This document shows positions 1-5,428 of a stretch of 6,822 bases of DNA, piece after piece. The notes beneath the pieces are model-generated. The model was not told where the DNA came from and searched no databases. It saw only the letters and a program-made list of their open reading frames with translations. The translations under genes and the position numbers were made by a program. Each line of letters starts with the position of its first letter. Within the stretch, counting starts at the first letter, position 1. Source of the DNA: an uncultured Faecalibacterium sp. Lineage in GTDB: Bacteria; Bacillota; Clostridia; Oscillospirales; Ruminococcaceae. The DNA is taken from positions 1 through 6,822 of the forward strand of contig CALDLZ010000026.1 in assembly GCA_937915335.1 (NCBI GenBank), in the 5' to 3' direction.

Positions 1-25
1 AGCCACCGGCTTAGCCGGTGGTTTT
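1..25 (+). terminator. Hairpin with T run, probable intrinsic terminator of an upstream gene
   Basis: A perfect 8-bp stem, CCACCGGC and GCCGGTGG, closes a TTA loop at 3-21 and is followed directly by TTTT. A G-T and an A-T pair can lengthen the stem outward. On the plus strand this is a good Rho-independent terminator for a gene lying before the window. It could also serve as the end of the minus-strand DUF554 remnant, though no T run is visible on that side. Very short-looped GC hairpins of this kind also occur at the ends of IS200/IS605-type elements, so a transposon end cannot be ruled out from this window alone. Confidence 0.6.
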
Positions 26-84
26 GACTCCGGCATCTTTTCGGCGGATACAAAGCGTAGAAAGAAGCGAGAAAAATATTGTCG

Positions 85-450
85 TTAAGAAACCAAGGGC
101 AGAACGTAGGTTACCCAGAGATGGCTGAGCGGTATGACCAGCACCATGGCGGGGATCATATCAACGATAGGAAATTCTTTCAGCTTCATCACCCGGAAAC
201 CCGTTGCAATCAGAAGCACGCCGCCACAGGCTTTGAAATCATAGATCATCGTCTCAGTGCAGAGCGGGTAGATCGCTCCGGCAAGCAGGAAAAGCGCCAT
301 GAAGATGATGAACCGCGGAACCGCAGAATCAATGACCTTTTCACGCACCTTGACCTGATTCTTGAACTTCAGCATGTCGATGAGACTGATCTTGCTGGCC
401 TTTACATTTGCCACAATGGATCCTTCTGACTGTTCTGACCAAGTGAACAT
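85..450 (-). pseudogene. C-terminal remnant of a DUF554-family membrane protein
   Basis: The 121-residue frame resembles the C-terminal part of DUF554 (YqgA-like) membrane proteins of unknown function. The match is in the last 60-75 residues: a hydrophobic segment at about 47-66, a glycine-containing hydrophobic stretch GGVLLIATGFRVMKLKEFP at 76-94, and a last hydrophobic segment at about 97-118. Family members are usually about 220-240 residues, so roughly the N-terminal half is absent. Residues 1-30 look soluble and do not resemble the family. The ATG has no convincing ribosome binding site, and the frame upstream meets a TAA after about ten codons. I read it as a truncated remnant. Expression of a short membrane peptide from this ATG is possible but unsupported. 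Confidence 0.6.
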
Positions 451-553
451 ATCCGCTGCCGTCTTGCAATAGACGTCCTTTTATGCTATCTTATGATAAA
501 AAGTTAACAAAAACAATTCGTGAAGTACCTGAAAAAGAACGTGGATTTTTCAG

Positions 554-570
554 TGGTCGTGGTTCGACCA
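554..570. promoter_or_regulatory. Dyad before the GntR remnant, possible autoregulatory operator
   Basis: TGGTCG and CGACCA form a perfect 6-bp inverted repeat around TGGTT, 13 bp before the start of the GntR-like remnant. Regulators of this family often bind short GT/AC dyads at their own promoters, so this may be the surviving operator. A weak promoter (TTGCAA at 464-469, 17 bp, TATCTT at 487-492) lies upstream, but its match is too poor to call separately. The operator role is inference from position and symmetry. Confidence 0.35.
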
Positions 571-583
571 GAAAGAAGAACGT

Positions 584-709
584 ATGAAATATGGAGAGAT
601 CGTTGCTCCAACGATTAAGGAATTATTTGTCCAGCGGATCGAGGATATGATTCTGTCTGGTGAACTGAAGCCGGGGGACAAGCTGCGCAGCTGCTGCGGG
701 ATGGGGTGA
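584..709 (+). pseudogene. Truncated GntR-family transcriptional regulator
   Basis: The 41-codon frame begins with a typical GntR N-terminus: a helix ending in the pattern RIEDMILSGELKPGDKLRS (residues 18-36). In intact regulators this is followed by SERELAE and the rest of the winged helix-turn-helix, then an effector-binding domain. Here the sequence switches right after LRS to CCGMG and a stop. The recognition helix and the whole effector domain are missing, so the product could not bind DNA in the normal way. AAGAAG just before the ATG is a weak ribosome binding site. No other frame downstream restores the SERELAE motif, which points to a deletion or rearrangement and not to a single-base frameshift. 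It lies upstream of the iron-sulfur reductase gene, which it may once have controlled. Confidence 0.7.
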
Positions 710-837
710 AACGGTATAAAGAAGAGCGGGGATATTGCTGAACTGCACCCTGCAGGGCAGATAAAAGGATGAAAAGCTGAAGTGCTGAAACAAGAAGAAG
801 TCGAATCGGCGAGAGGATTTGGATTTTGTGAATCACA
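710..837. other. Non-coding stretch between the GntR remnant and the reductase gene
   Basis: No gene is supported here. One frame overlapping the GntR stop reads a short basic peptide (LLRDGVKRYKEERGYC) ending at a TGA, which may be the tail of another lost gene. An in-frame GTG at 782 would lengthen the following reductase by 23 residues but has no ribosome binding site. I see no strong promoter; TATAAA near 716 lacks a matching -35 box. Confidence 0.4.
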
Positions 838-850
838 GGAGGAGAACAAA

Positions 851-1996
851 ATGAACTACAGAAGACTGGGCAAAACCGGGCTGCAGGTCAGTGAGATCGG
901 TTTCGGCGGCGAGTGGCTGGAGCGTCATTCGGAGGAAGAGGGTGTTGACCTGATCCATTATGCATCCGCACAGGGCATCAACATTCTGGACTGCTGGATG
1001 GCAGACCCGAAGTCCCGTGACATCATCGGAAAGGGGATCCACGAAAACCGCAGTCAGTGGTACATTCAGGGCCATATCGGCTCTACCTGGAAGGATGGCC
1101 AGTATTTCCGTACACGGGACATGAAGTATGTCCGCCCTGCCTTCGAGGACCTGCTGAAGCGTCTGCAGACGGACTACATCGATCTTGGCATGATCCACTA
1201 CGTGGACTCGGAGAAAGAGTGGGAACAGATCCAGCACTCGGATTATCTGGATTACATTATGGAGTTGAAAAACCGTGGCGTGATCCGGCACATCGGCATC
1301 AGCTCCCATAACCCGAAGGTGGCCATGAAGGCGGCAGAATCTGGCTATGTGGAGATGATCCTGTTCAGTATCAACCCGGCCTTTGATATGCTGCCCGCCA
1401 GCGAGAATATCGATACGATGTTTGCCGAAGAGTTTGACGCCGGACTGAAAGGCATTGATGCCGACCGTGCGAAGTTGTACCGTCTCTGCGAGCAGAACGA
1501 TGTGGGCATCACTGTGATGAAAGGCTTTGCGGGCGGCCGTCTGTTCGATGCAAAGCGTTCGCCGTTCGGTGTGAGCCTGACTCCGGTGCAGTGCATCCAC
1601 TATGCGCTGACCCGCCCGGCGGTGGGAGCCATTCTGTGCGGCTACGATACGAAGGAACAGGTAGATCAGGCCGTGGCCTATGAAAGTGCCTCCGAGGAGG
1701 ATAAGGACTTTGCATCGGTCATTGCCAATGCACCGCTCCACGCATATCGCGGCGAGTGCACCTACTGCGGGCACTGCAAGCCCTGTGTGGCGCAGCTCGA
1801 CATTGCGATGATCAATAAGTTCTACGACCTTGCCACCATGCAGCCGGAAGTACCTGCCACCGTGCAGTCCCATTATGAACTGCTGGAACATACCGCCTCC
1901 GAATGCATCGGCTGCCATGCCTGTGAGGCACGTTGCCCGTTCGGTGTGCCCATTGCAGAGCGGATGAAGAAAACCGCAGAGCTTTTCGGCTGCTGA
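851..1996 (+). CDS. Aldo/keto reductase-like protein with C-terminal 4Fe-4S domain
   Basis: The start is fixed by AGGAGGAG at 838-845. The 381-residue product opens with the aldo/keto reductase signature MNYRRLGKTGLQVSEIGFGG and keeps the TIM-barrel landmarks, including TDYIDLGMIHYVD at 107-119 and GVIRHIGIS. At its C-terminus it carries eight cysteines in two 4Fe-4S patterns: C303, C306, C309, C312, then C352, C355, C358, C362 before Pro. This is the layout of the ferredoxin-fused reductase family, thought to couple a soluble redox reaction to iron-sulfur electron transfer. Unusually, of the catalytic tetrad only Asp47 and His116 remain. Asp52 stands where Tyr is expected (D-T-A-x-x-Y) and His75 where Lys is expected. 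The substrate is unknown and ordinary NADPH carbonyl reduction is doubtful. It is cytoplasmic, with no signal peptide. Confidence 0.9.
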   Translation: MNYRRLGKTGLQVSEIGFGGEWLERHSEEEGVDLIHYASAQGINILDCWMADPKSRDIIGKGIHENRSQWYIQGHIGSTWKDGQYFRTRDMKYVRPAFEDLLKRLQTDYIDLGMIHYVDSEKEWEQIQHSDYLDYIMELKNRGVIRHIGISSHNPKVAMKAAESGYVEMILFSINPAFDMLPASENIDTMFAEEFDAGLKGIDADRAKLYRLCEQNDVGITVMKGFAGGRLFDAKRSPFGVSLTPVQCIHYALTRPAVGAILCGYDTKEQVDQAVAYESASEEDKDFASVIANAPLHAYRGECTYCGHCKPCVAQLDIAMINKFYDLATMQPEVPATVQSHYELLEHTASECIGCHACEARCPFGVPIAERMKKTAELFGC

Positions 1997-2015
1997 AAAC
2001 AAAACCCGAGGGAAG

Positions 2016-2237
2016 ATGTACCATGAAGATTCTTTCGTTTGGGTGGAGCAGGCCATGCGGCTTGCCACAAAAGCGGCCGGAATCGCCGTGCAGCGCAAAG
2101 GCGCGGCTGCATCCATCCCGGAGATCAAAGACCTGAAGGGCATCGAGACCGGTACGATGCTGTGCCCCTGCCCGGAGTGTGTGCGCAATGCGGTGCTGGC
2201 ATTGGGCGAAGTGCTGGGCGAACAGCCGGAAATCTGA
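2016..2237 (+). CDS. Small hypothetical protein with CPCPEC motif
   Basis: I do not recognise this 73-residue protein. It has an amphipathic N-terminal half (WVEQAMRLATKAAGIAVQRK), a short IPEIKDLKG stretch, then three closely spaced cysteines, C50, C52 and C55, in MLCPCPECVRNA, and a helical tail. Three such cysteines suggest thiol chemistry or metal binding. The middle part faintly recalls the second half of DsrE-like sulfur-relay proteins, but this is weak. It starts 19 nt after the iron-sulfur reductase stop and is probably co-transcribed with it. The start is uncertain: GAGGGA at 2009-2013 is too near the ATG at 2016 and better spaced for the ATG at 2023. That second ATG, however, opens a different frame (MKILSFG, 37 codons) with no protein-like sequence. 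A frameshifted or shortened gene is therefore possible. Confidence 0.5.
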   Translation: MYHEDSFVWVEQAMRLATKAAGIAVQRKGAAASIPEIKDLKGIETGTMLCPCPECVRNAVLALGEVLGEQPEI

Positions 2238-2301
2238 AGCAGGCGCACAGGAAGCCACCCTTCCGATCACTTTTTGCTGTGGAATTGTTGAAAAAGTCAA
2301 A

Positions 2302-2337
2302 ATACCTATTGACACGGTATGTAGATGGGTATATGAT
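2302..2337 (+). promoter_or_regulatory. Consensus promoter with overlapping inverted repeat
   Basis: TTGACA at 2309-2314, a 17-bp spacer and TATGAT at 2332-2337 make a near-perfect housekeeping promoter for the two genes that follow, with transcription expected to begin near 2344. An imperfect inverted repeat, ATACCTAT at 2302-2309 and ATGGGTAT at 2325-2332 (7 of 8 complementary), brackets the -35 box and touches the -10 box, so a repressor bound there would block the promoter. The promoter is strong by inspection; the operator is inference. Confidence 0.7.
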
Positions 2338-2382
2338 ACAGACAATTCATCTGACGAAGAAAGTGAAAGGAAGGGTTTTGTT

Positions 2383-2892
2383 ATGCCCAGAATCAGCGAG
2401 ATCAACCCGGAAACCGCACCGGAGTCCATCAAGAAAATCATTGCAGACCATGTAGCAGGCGGTCATGCGCTGACAGCAGAAAAGCGCACCTTGCTCCACA
2501 ATGCAGCGGCATTCAATGCAGTGGAAGCCGGCTCCTATGCGCTGGATGATGAGCTGCAGCGGCTCATCGGCAAGCGGGCTGCCGATTTTTACGAGTATGC
2601 TATTTCCCAGAAAAACGGCTGCCTTGTGTGCAGCATTTACTTCCAGAATCTGCTCAAGAAGAATGGCATTGACTTTGAGAACTTTGCATTCACGCCCAAG
2701 GAAGAGATCCTGGTCGAGTACGGTCAGGCCATTGCAGAGGATCCCAAGCATGTACCAGAAGAGCTTTTTGCGAAACTCAAGGAAAACTTTACCGAGGAAG
2801 AGATCGTGGTCATCACGGCGATGGGCGTGATGATGATCGCCAACAACTACTTCAACGATATTCTGGATGTGACACCGGACAAGCTGGTCTGA
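2383..2892 (+). CDS. Carboxymuconolactone decarboxylase/AhpD-like protein
   Basis: This 169-residue all-helical protein resembles the carboxymuconolactone decarboxylase family, which includes AhpD-type thiol peroxidase partners. The central feature is KNGCLVCSIYFQNLLKKNGID, with C80 and C83 in a CxxC motif, the redox centre in AhpD-like members. The AhpD pattern is CxxCxxxH; here F87 replaces the His, and the usual Glu before the first Cys is not seen, so classical peroxidatic proton relay is doubtful. A disulfide reductase or other redox role is more likely than lactone decarboxylation. The start at the ATG following AAAGGAAGG at 2366-2374 is well supported. A promoter lies about 45 bp upstream, and the next gene begins 25 nt after its stop, so the pair is probably one operon. 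Confidence 0.8.
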   Translation: MPRISEINPETAPESIKKIIADHVAGGHALTAEKRTLLHNAAAFNAVEAGSYALDDELQRLIGKRAADFYEYAISQKNGCLVCSIYFQNLLKKNGIDFENFAFTPKEEILVEYGQAIAEDPKHVPEELFAKLKENFTEEEIVVITAMGVMMIANNYFNDILDVTPDKLV

Positions 2893-2917
2893 GCCGAAAA
2901 ATCGGGAGGGGAGAGCA

Positions 2918-3913
2918 ATGGCAGGATTGGTGCATTCCATCGAGGAACTGGTGGGGCACACCCCGCTGATGGAGCTGGACCGCTTTGAGCGGCAGCAGCA
3001 GTGCGGGGCACATCTGCTGGCAAAACTGGAGTTCTTCAACCCCACCGGCAGCGTGAAAGACCGCGCCGCACTTTCCATGCTCAATGCTGCGGAAGAAGCC
3101 GGGCTGCTGAGCCCCGGCACCACCATCGTGGAGCAGACCAGCGGCAACACGGGCATTGGTCTGGCGGCATTTGCAGCAGAGCGTGGGTACAAACTGGATA
3201 TTTTTCTGGAGCGGGGTGCTTCGCTGGAGCGGCGGCTGATGCTGCTGGCCTACGGGGCACGGCTTCTGGATTATAAAGATGCCACCGGCGAACGCCCGGA
3301 GGTACAGCGCACCCACCCGTGGCAGGAGCCGGAGCGGGAAGCAACGCTGGATGAAATCGCGGCCTACTGCCGCCGCACTGGGGCCTATTTCAACAATCAG
3401 GCGGCAAACCCGGCAAACCCGGAAGCGCATTACCGCACCACCGGGCCGGAGATCTGGCAGGATACCGAGGGGAAAGTGGACGTTCTGGTCTGCATGGCAG
3501 GCACCGGCGGCACCGGCTTTGGCACCGCCCGCTATCTGCGCAGCCGCAACCCGGCACTGCGCGTGATTCTGGTGCAGCCCCATCCGGATTCCCGGCTGAC
3601 CCCGGAGCACCCGGACGTGCAGATCATTGATGGTGTTCTGCCCGCCTATGGTGTGCCGGAAAGCGCACTTTCCGACTATCTGCGGCCGGACTGGAGCGAT
3701 GAGTGCATCGATGTCCGCACCGAAGAAGCCTACGACACGGCCCATGAGGTGCTGCGGGCCGAAGGATTGTTTCTGGGCACCTCGGCGGCGGCAGCTCTGT
3801 ACGCAGCAGTGCAGGTGGGCCGCCAGCCGGAGAATCGGGGAAAGAATATCGTGGTCATAATCCCGGACAACGGCATGAAATATCTGTCTACGCCGATGTA
3901 CCGACAGGAATAA
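2918..3913 (+). CDS. cysK: Cysteine synthase-family PLP enzyme (O-acetylserine sulfhydrylase-like)
   Basis: The 331-residue product has the fold-type II PLP signatures of cysteine synthases. These are VGHTPLMEL at the N-terminus, NPTGSVKDRAA with the PLP-binding Lys47, substrate loop TSGNTG at 74-79, NPANPEAHYRTTGPEIW at 164-180, phosphate loop GTGGT at 195-199, and PDNGMKYLST near the end. The family makes cysteine from O-acetylserine and sulfide in the cytoplasm. No regulatory CBS domain is present. Two departures stand out: the C-terminal GxSSGA motif reads GTSAAA at 287-292, and the loop before ERRL reads ERGAS where cysteine synthases usually have ETMS. A different amino-donor substrate or a sulfide-releasing role is therefore possible. 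GGGAGGGGAG precedes the ATG. It is co-transcribed with the CxxC protein and converges on the MerR gene with only 20 bp between stops and no visible terminator. Confidence 0.8.
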   Translation: MAGLVHSIEELVGHTPLMELDRFERQQQCGAHLLAKLEFFNPTGSVKDRAALSMLNAAEEAGLLSPGTTIVEQTSGNTGIGLAAFAAERGYKLDIFLERGASLERRLMLLAYGARLLDYKDATGERPEVQRTHPWQEPEREATLDEIAAYCRRTGAYFNNQAANPANPEAHYRTTGPEIWQDTEGKVDVLVCMAGTGGTGFGTARYLRSRNPALRVILVQPHPDSRLTPEHPDVQIIDGVLPAYGVPESALSDYLRPDWSDECIDVRTEEAYDTAHEVLRAEGLFLGTSAAAALYAAVQVGRQPENRGKNIVVIIPDNGMKYLSTPMYRQE

Positions 3914-3933
3914 GTGACTGCCTATCCTATGGT

Positions 3934-4338
3934 TCATTTCTTCCTCAGTTCCGGCACGAGATTGCTGTAATATTCGGTTTTGCCGGACAGCACATCATCA
4001 TAGAAACCCTGCTTCCAGTCTATGTAGGCAACTGCATCCTGCAGTTCTGCAATTGACCGGAGCAGGGCTTCTCTTTTTGCCGCAAGAATGGCTTTGCGCT
4101 CCGGAATCGAAGACTCCCCCTTTAAGCAGAGCGCCAGATATTCCTTCATCTCTGCGATGCTCATGCCGCAGTTTTTCAGACAGCCCAGGCTCTGAATCCA
4201 TTTGATGTCGTGTTCATCAAAGACCCGGTAGTTCCGGCGGTTCCGCTTTACATTGGGCACAAGACCCTCGTTGCAGTAAAATTTCAGGTTCTCATAGGTC
4301 ATATGGGTGAGTGCGCAGGCTTCTTTCATGGAGTACAT
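3934..4338 (-). CDS. MerR-family regulator, AdhR-like
   Basis: The 134-residue protein has an N-terminal MerR winged helix-turn-helix (MYSMKEACALTHMTYENLKFY, then RNRRNYRVFDEHDIKWI), the GMSIAEMKEYL helix at 58-68, and a coiled-coil dimerisation helix at about 80-115 with a short C-terminal tail. C53, in the SLGCLKNCG segment, lines up with the sensing cysteine of Bacillus AdhR, a regulator that activates aldehyde-detoxifying genes. C57 lies one turn away. It probably twists the promoter of the divergent reductase gene into an active form when electrophiles modify C53; this is inference. The start is chosen at the ATG preceded by GGGAGGA (plus-strand 4345-4351). An in-frame TTG eight codons earlier would overlap that site. 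The gene may also control itself, because its own promoter overlaps that of the reductase. Confidence 0.85.
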   Translation of the reverse strand: MYSMKEACALTHMTYENLKFYCNEGLVPNVKRNRRNYRVFDEHDIKWIQSLGCLKNCGMSIAEMKEYLALCLKGESSIPERKAILAAKREALLRSIAELQDAVAYIDWKQGFYDDVLSGKTEYYSNLVPELRKK

Positions 4339-4369
4339 AAAAAATCCTCCCATTTTATGCAAAAAGTTC

Positions 4370-4400
4370 TTGACCGGTAGCTACTACCGGGTGCTATGAT
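4370..4400 (+). promoter_or_regulatory. MerR-type promoter with operator dyad for the reductase gene
   Basis: TTGACC at 4370-4375 and TATGAT at 4395-4400 are separated by 19 bp, the overlong spacer typical of promoters activated by MerR regulators. Within the spacer and touching the -35 box is a perfect inverted repeat, CCGGTAG at 4374-4380 and CTACCGG at 4384-4390 with CTA between, exactly where a MerR dimer binds. The gene for such a regulator is adjacent and divergent. Confidence 0.8.
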
Positions 4401-4408
4401 GATAGCAC
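4391..4408. repeat. Second inverted repeat at the divergent -10 boxes
   Basis: GTGCTAT at 4391-4397 and ATAGCAC at 4402-4408 are a perfect 7-bp dyad around GATG, covering both opposing -10 elements and starting one base after the MerR operator. It may be a second binding site, for a repressor or a second regulator dimer. Only its right arm lies near the expected start of the reductase transcript, so a role as an RNA hairpin is unlikely. Confidence 0.5.
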
Positions 4409-4427
4409 AGACCAAAATATAAAACAA
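4399..4427 (-). promoter_or_regulatory. Probable promoter of the MerR gene, overlapping the opposite one
   Basis: Read on the minus strand, TTGTTT (4427-4422), a 17-bp spacer and TATCAT (4404-4399) form a plausible promoter for the regulator, with a leader of about 50 nt. Its -10 box overlaps the -10 box of the reductase promoter by two bases, so the two polymerases would compete for the same segment. The -35 match is poor, and the call rests on position and the good -10 box. Confidence 0.4.
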
Positions 4428-4442
4428 CAGGAGGATTTTCTT

Positions 4443-5330
4443 ATGGAGTATATCACGCTGCGCAATGGCGTAAAAATGCCGCAGCTTGGCTACGGCGTCT
4501 ATCAGGTCACACAGGATGAATGCGAACGCTGCGTTCTGGATGCGCTGAAGGTCGGCTATCGTTCCATTGATACGGCACAAAGCTATTTCAACGAGGAACA
4601 GGTCGGCGCGGCCATTGAGAAGTCCGGCATTGACCGCAGGGATATTTTCCTGACGACCAAAGTCTGGGTCGAGCACTATGGCTACGAGGAAGCGAAGAAG
4701 TCCGTGTTGGAATCCATGCGCAAACTCCGCACCGATTATCTCGACCTCTGCCTGCTCCACCAGCCGTTTTCGGATTATTACGGCGCGTGGAGGGCACTGG
4801 AAGAGCTGTACGAGGCTGGTAAAATTCGCGCCATCGGCGTTTCCAACTTCTACCCGGACCGTCTGGTAGACCTCTGCTCCTTTGCCCGCATCCGTCCGAT
4901 GGTCAATCAGGTGGAGACGCATCCGTTCAACCAGCAGGTCGAGGCAAAAAAGTGGATGGAAAAATACGGCGTGCAGATCGAGGCATGGGCACCCTTTGGT
5001 GAGGGACGGGGCAATATGTTCCAGAACCCGGTGCTGAACGAGATCGGCAAAAAATACGGCAAAAGTGCGGCGCAGGTCATTCTCCGCTGGCATTTGCAGC
5101 GCGGCGTGGTAGTCATCCCGAAATCCACTCACATTGAGCGGATGCAGGAAAACCTGAATGTGTTTGACTTTACGCTCTCGGAAGAGGATATGGCAAAGAT
5201 CGCCGCGCTGGATACGAAAACAAGCGCATTTTTCTCGCACTACGACCCGGCCATGGTGGAATGGTTTGCCAAAATGGTGGAAGAACGTAAGAAAAACCAC
5301 GACTGCACGAAAGAGAAGAAGGACTGGTAA
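4443..5330 (+). CDS. NADPH-dependent aldo/keto reductase (2,5-diketogluconate reductase-like)
   Basis: The 295-residue enzyme is a canonical TIM-barrel aldo/keto reductase of the YvgN/YtbE/2,5-diketogluconate reductase group. It would reduce small aldehydes and ketones such as methylglyoxal with NADPH in the cytoplasm. The full catalytic tetrad is present: D43 and Y48 in SIDTAQSY, K73 in LTTKVW, and H106 in LLHQP. Further landmarks are GVSNF at 132-136, NQVETHPFNQQ near 155-165, and the cofactor-phosphate segment IPKSTHIERMQEN at 225-237. A charged tail (ERKKNHDCTKEKKDW) extends slightly past the usual family end. AGGAGGA at 4429-4435 sets the start. A MerR gene lies divergently, sharing the promoter region, so induction by reactive aldehydes is likely. 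Physiological substrate is not determinable here. Confidence 0.93.
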   Translation: MEYITLRNGVKMPQLGYGVYQVTQDECERCVLDALKVGYRSIDTAQSYFNEEQVGAAIEKSGIDRRDIFLTTKVWVEHYGYEEAKKSVLESMRKLRTDYLDLCLLHQPFSDYYGAWRALEELYEAGKIRAIGVSNFYPDRLVDLCSFARIRPMVNQVETHPFNQQVEAKKWMEKYGVQIEAWAPFGEGRGNMFQNPVLNEIGKKYGKSAAQVILRWHLQRGVVVIPKSTHIERMQENLNVFDFTLSEEDMAKIAALDTKTSAFFSHYDPAMVEWFAKMVEERKKNHDCTKEKKDW

Positions 5331-5353
5331 AAACGATTTTTCGTGCAGATTTT
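5303..5353 (+). terminator. Possible terminator hairpin across the reductase stop codon
   Basis: CTGCACGAAA at 5303-5312 and TTTCGTGCAG at 5339-5348 form a perfect 10-bp stem, extendable by one G-T and one A-T pair, followed by ATTTT. The left arm lies inside the last codons of the reductase gene and the loop of 26 nt contains the stop codon. The long loop and the short T run make it a weaker terminator than the one after hsp20, but no other candidate lies before the hsp20 promoter. Confidence 0.45.
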
Positions 5354-5401
5354 GGAAAAGATTGCATGAAATATTATAGAAGTATTATTCTTTTGTGAAT
5401 T

Positions 5402-5428
5402 CTAGCGCTCTATACTTGACAGTGCTAG
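5402..5428. promoter_or_regulatory. CIRCE-like HrcA operator
   Basis: CTAGCGCTC, exactly nine bases, then CAGTGCTAG. Against the CIRCE consensus TTAGCACTC-N9-GAGTGCTAA each arm matches at 7 of 9 positions, and the N9 spacing is exact. Two further base pairs extend the symmetry outward. The element overlaps the -35 box of the hsp20 promoter, so bound HrcA would repress until heat or protein damage inactivates it. Operator identity is strong on pattern and position; HrcA itself is not in the window. Confidence 0.75.

Noticed and set aside
79..429. A 116-codon open frame on the plus strand
   Set aside because: Charged, His-rich product without family resemblance, antisense to the DUF554-like hydrophobic frame, which is the better coding candidate.
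748..757. Palindrome CCCTGCAGGG
   Set aside because: Short, without a T run and without a neighbouring copy; could be a chance palindrome.
2023..2136. Alternative 37-codon ORF starting at the better-spaced ATG
   Set aside because: The product is Arg/Pro/Ser-rich and protein-like sequence is in the other frame; kept only as a note on the start ambiguity.
833..2248. A 471-codon open frame on the minus strand
   Set aside because: It lies antisense to the iron-sulfur reductase, has no ribosome binding site and a low-complexity His/Arg-rich product; it exists because the real gene has strongly biased codons.
2250..2275. GGAAG/CTTCC hairpin with a T run after the small CPCPEC gene
   Set aside because: Only 5 bp of stem, and the T run begins 6 nt after it; too weak to call a terminator.
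2852..3937. A 361-codon open frame on the minus strand
   Set aside because: Antisense shadow of the cysteine-synthase-like gene, whose motifs are unmistakable.
4326..5300. A 324-codon open frame on the minus strand
   Set aside because: Antisense shadow of the tetrad-bearing aldo/keto reductase; it would also run over the MerR start and the promoter region.
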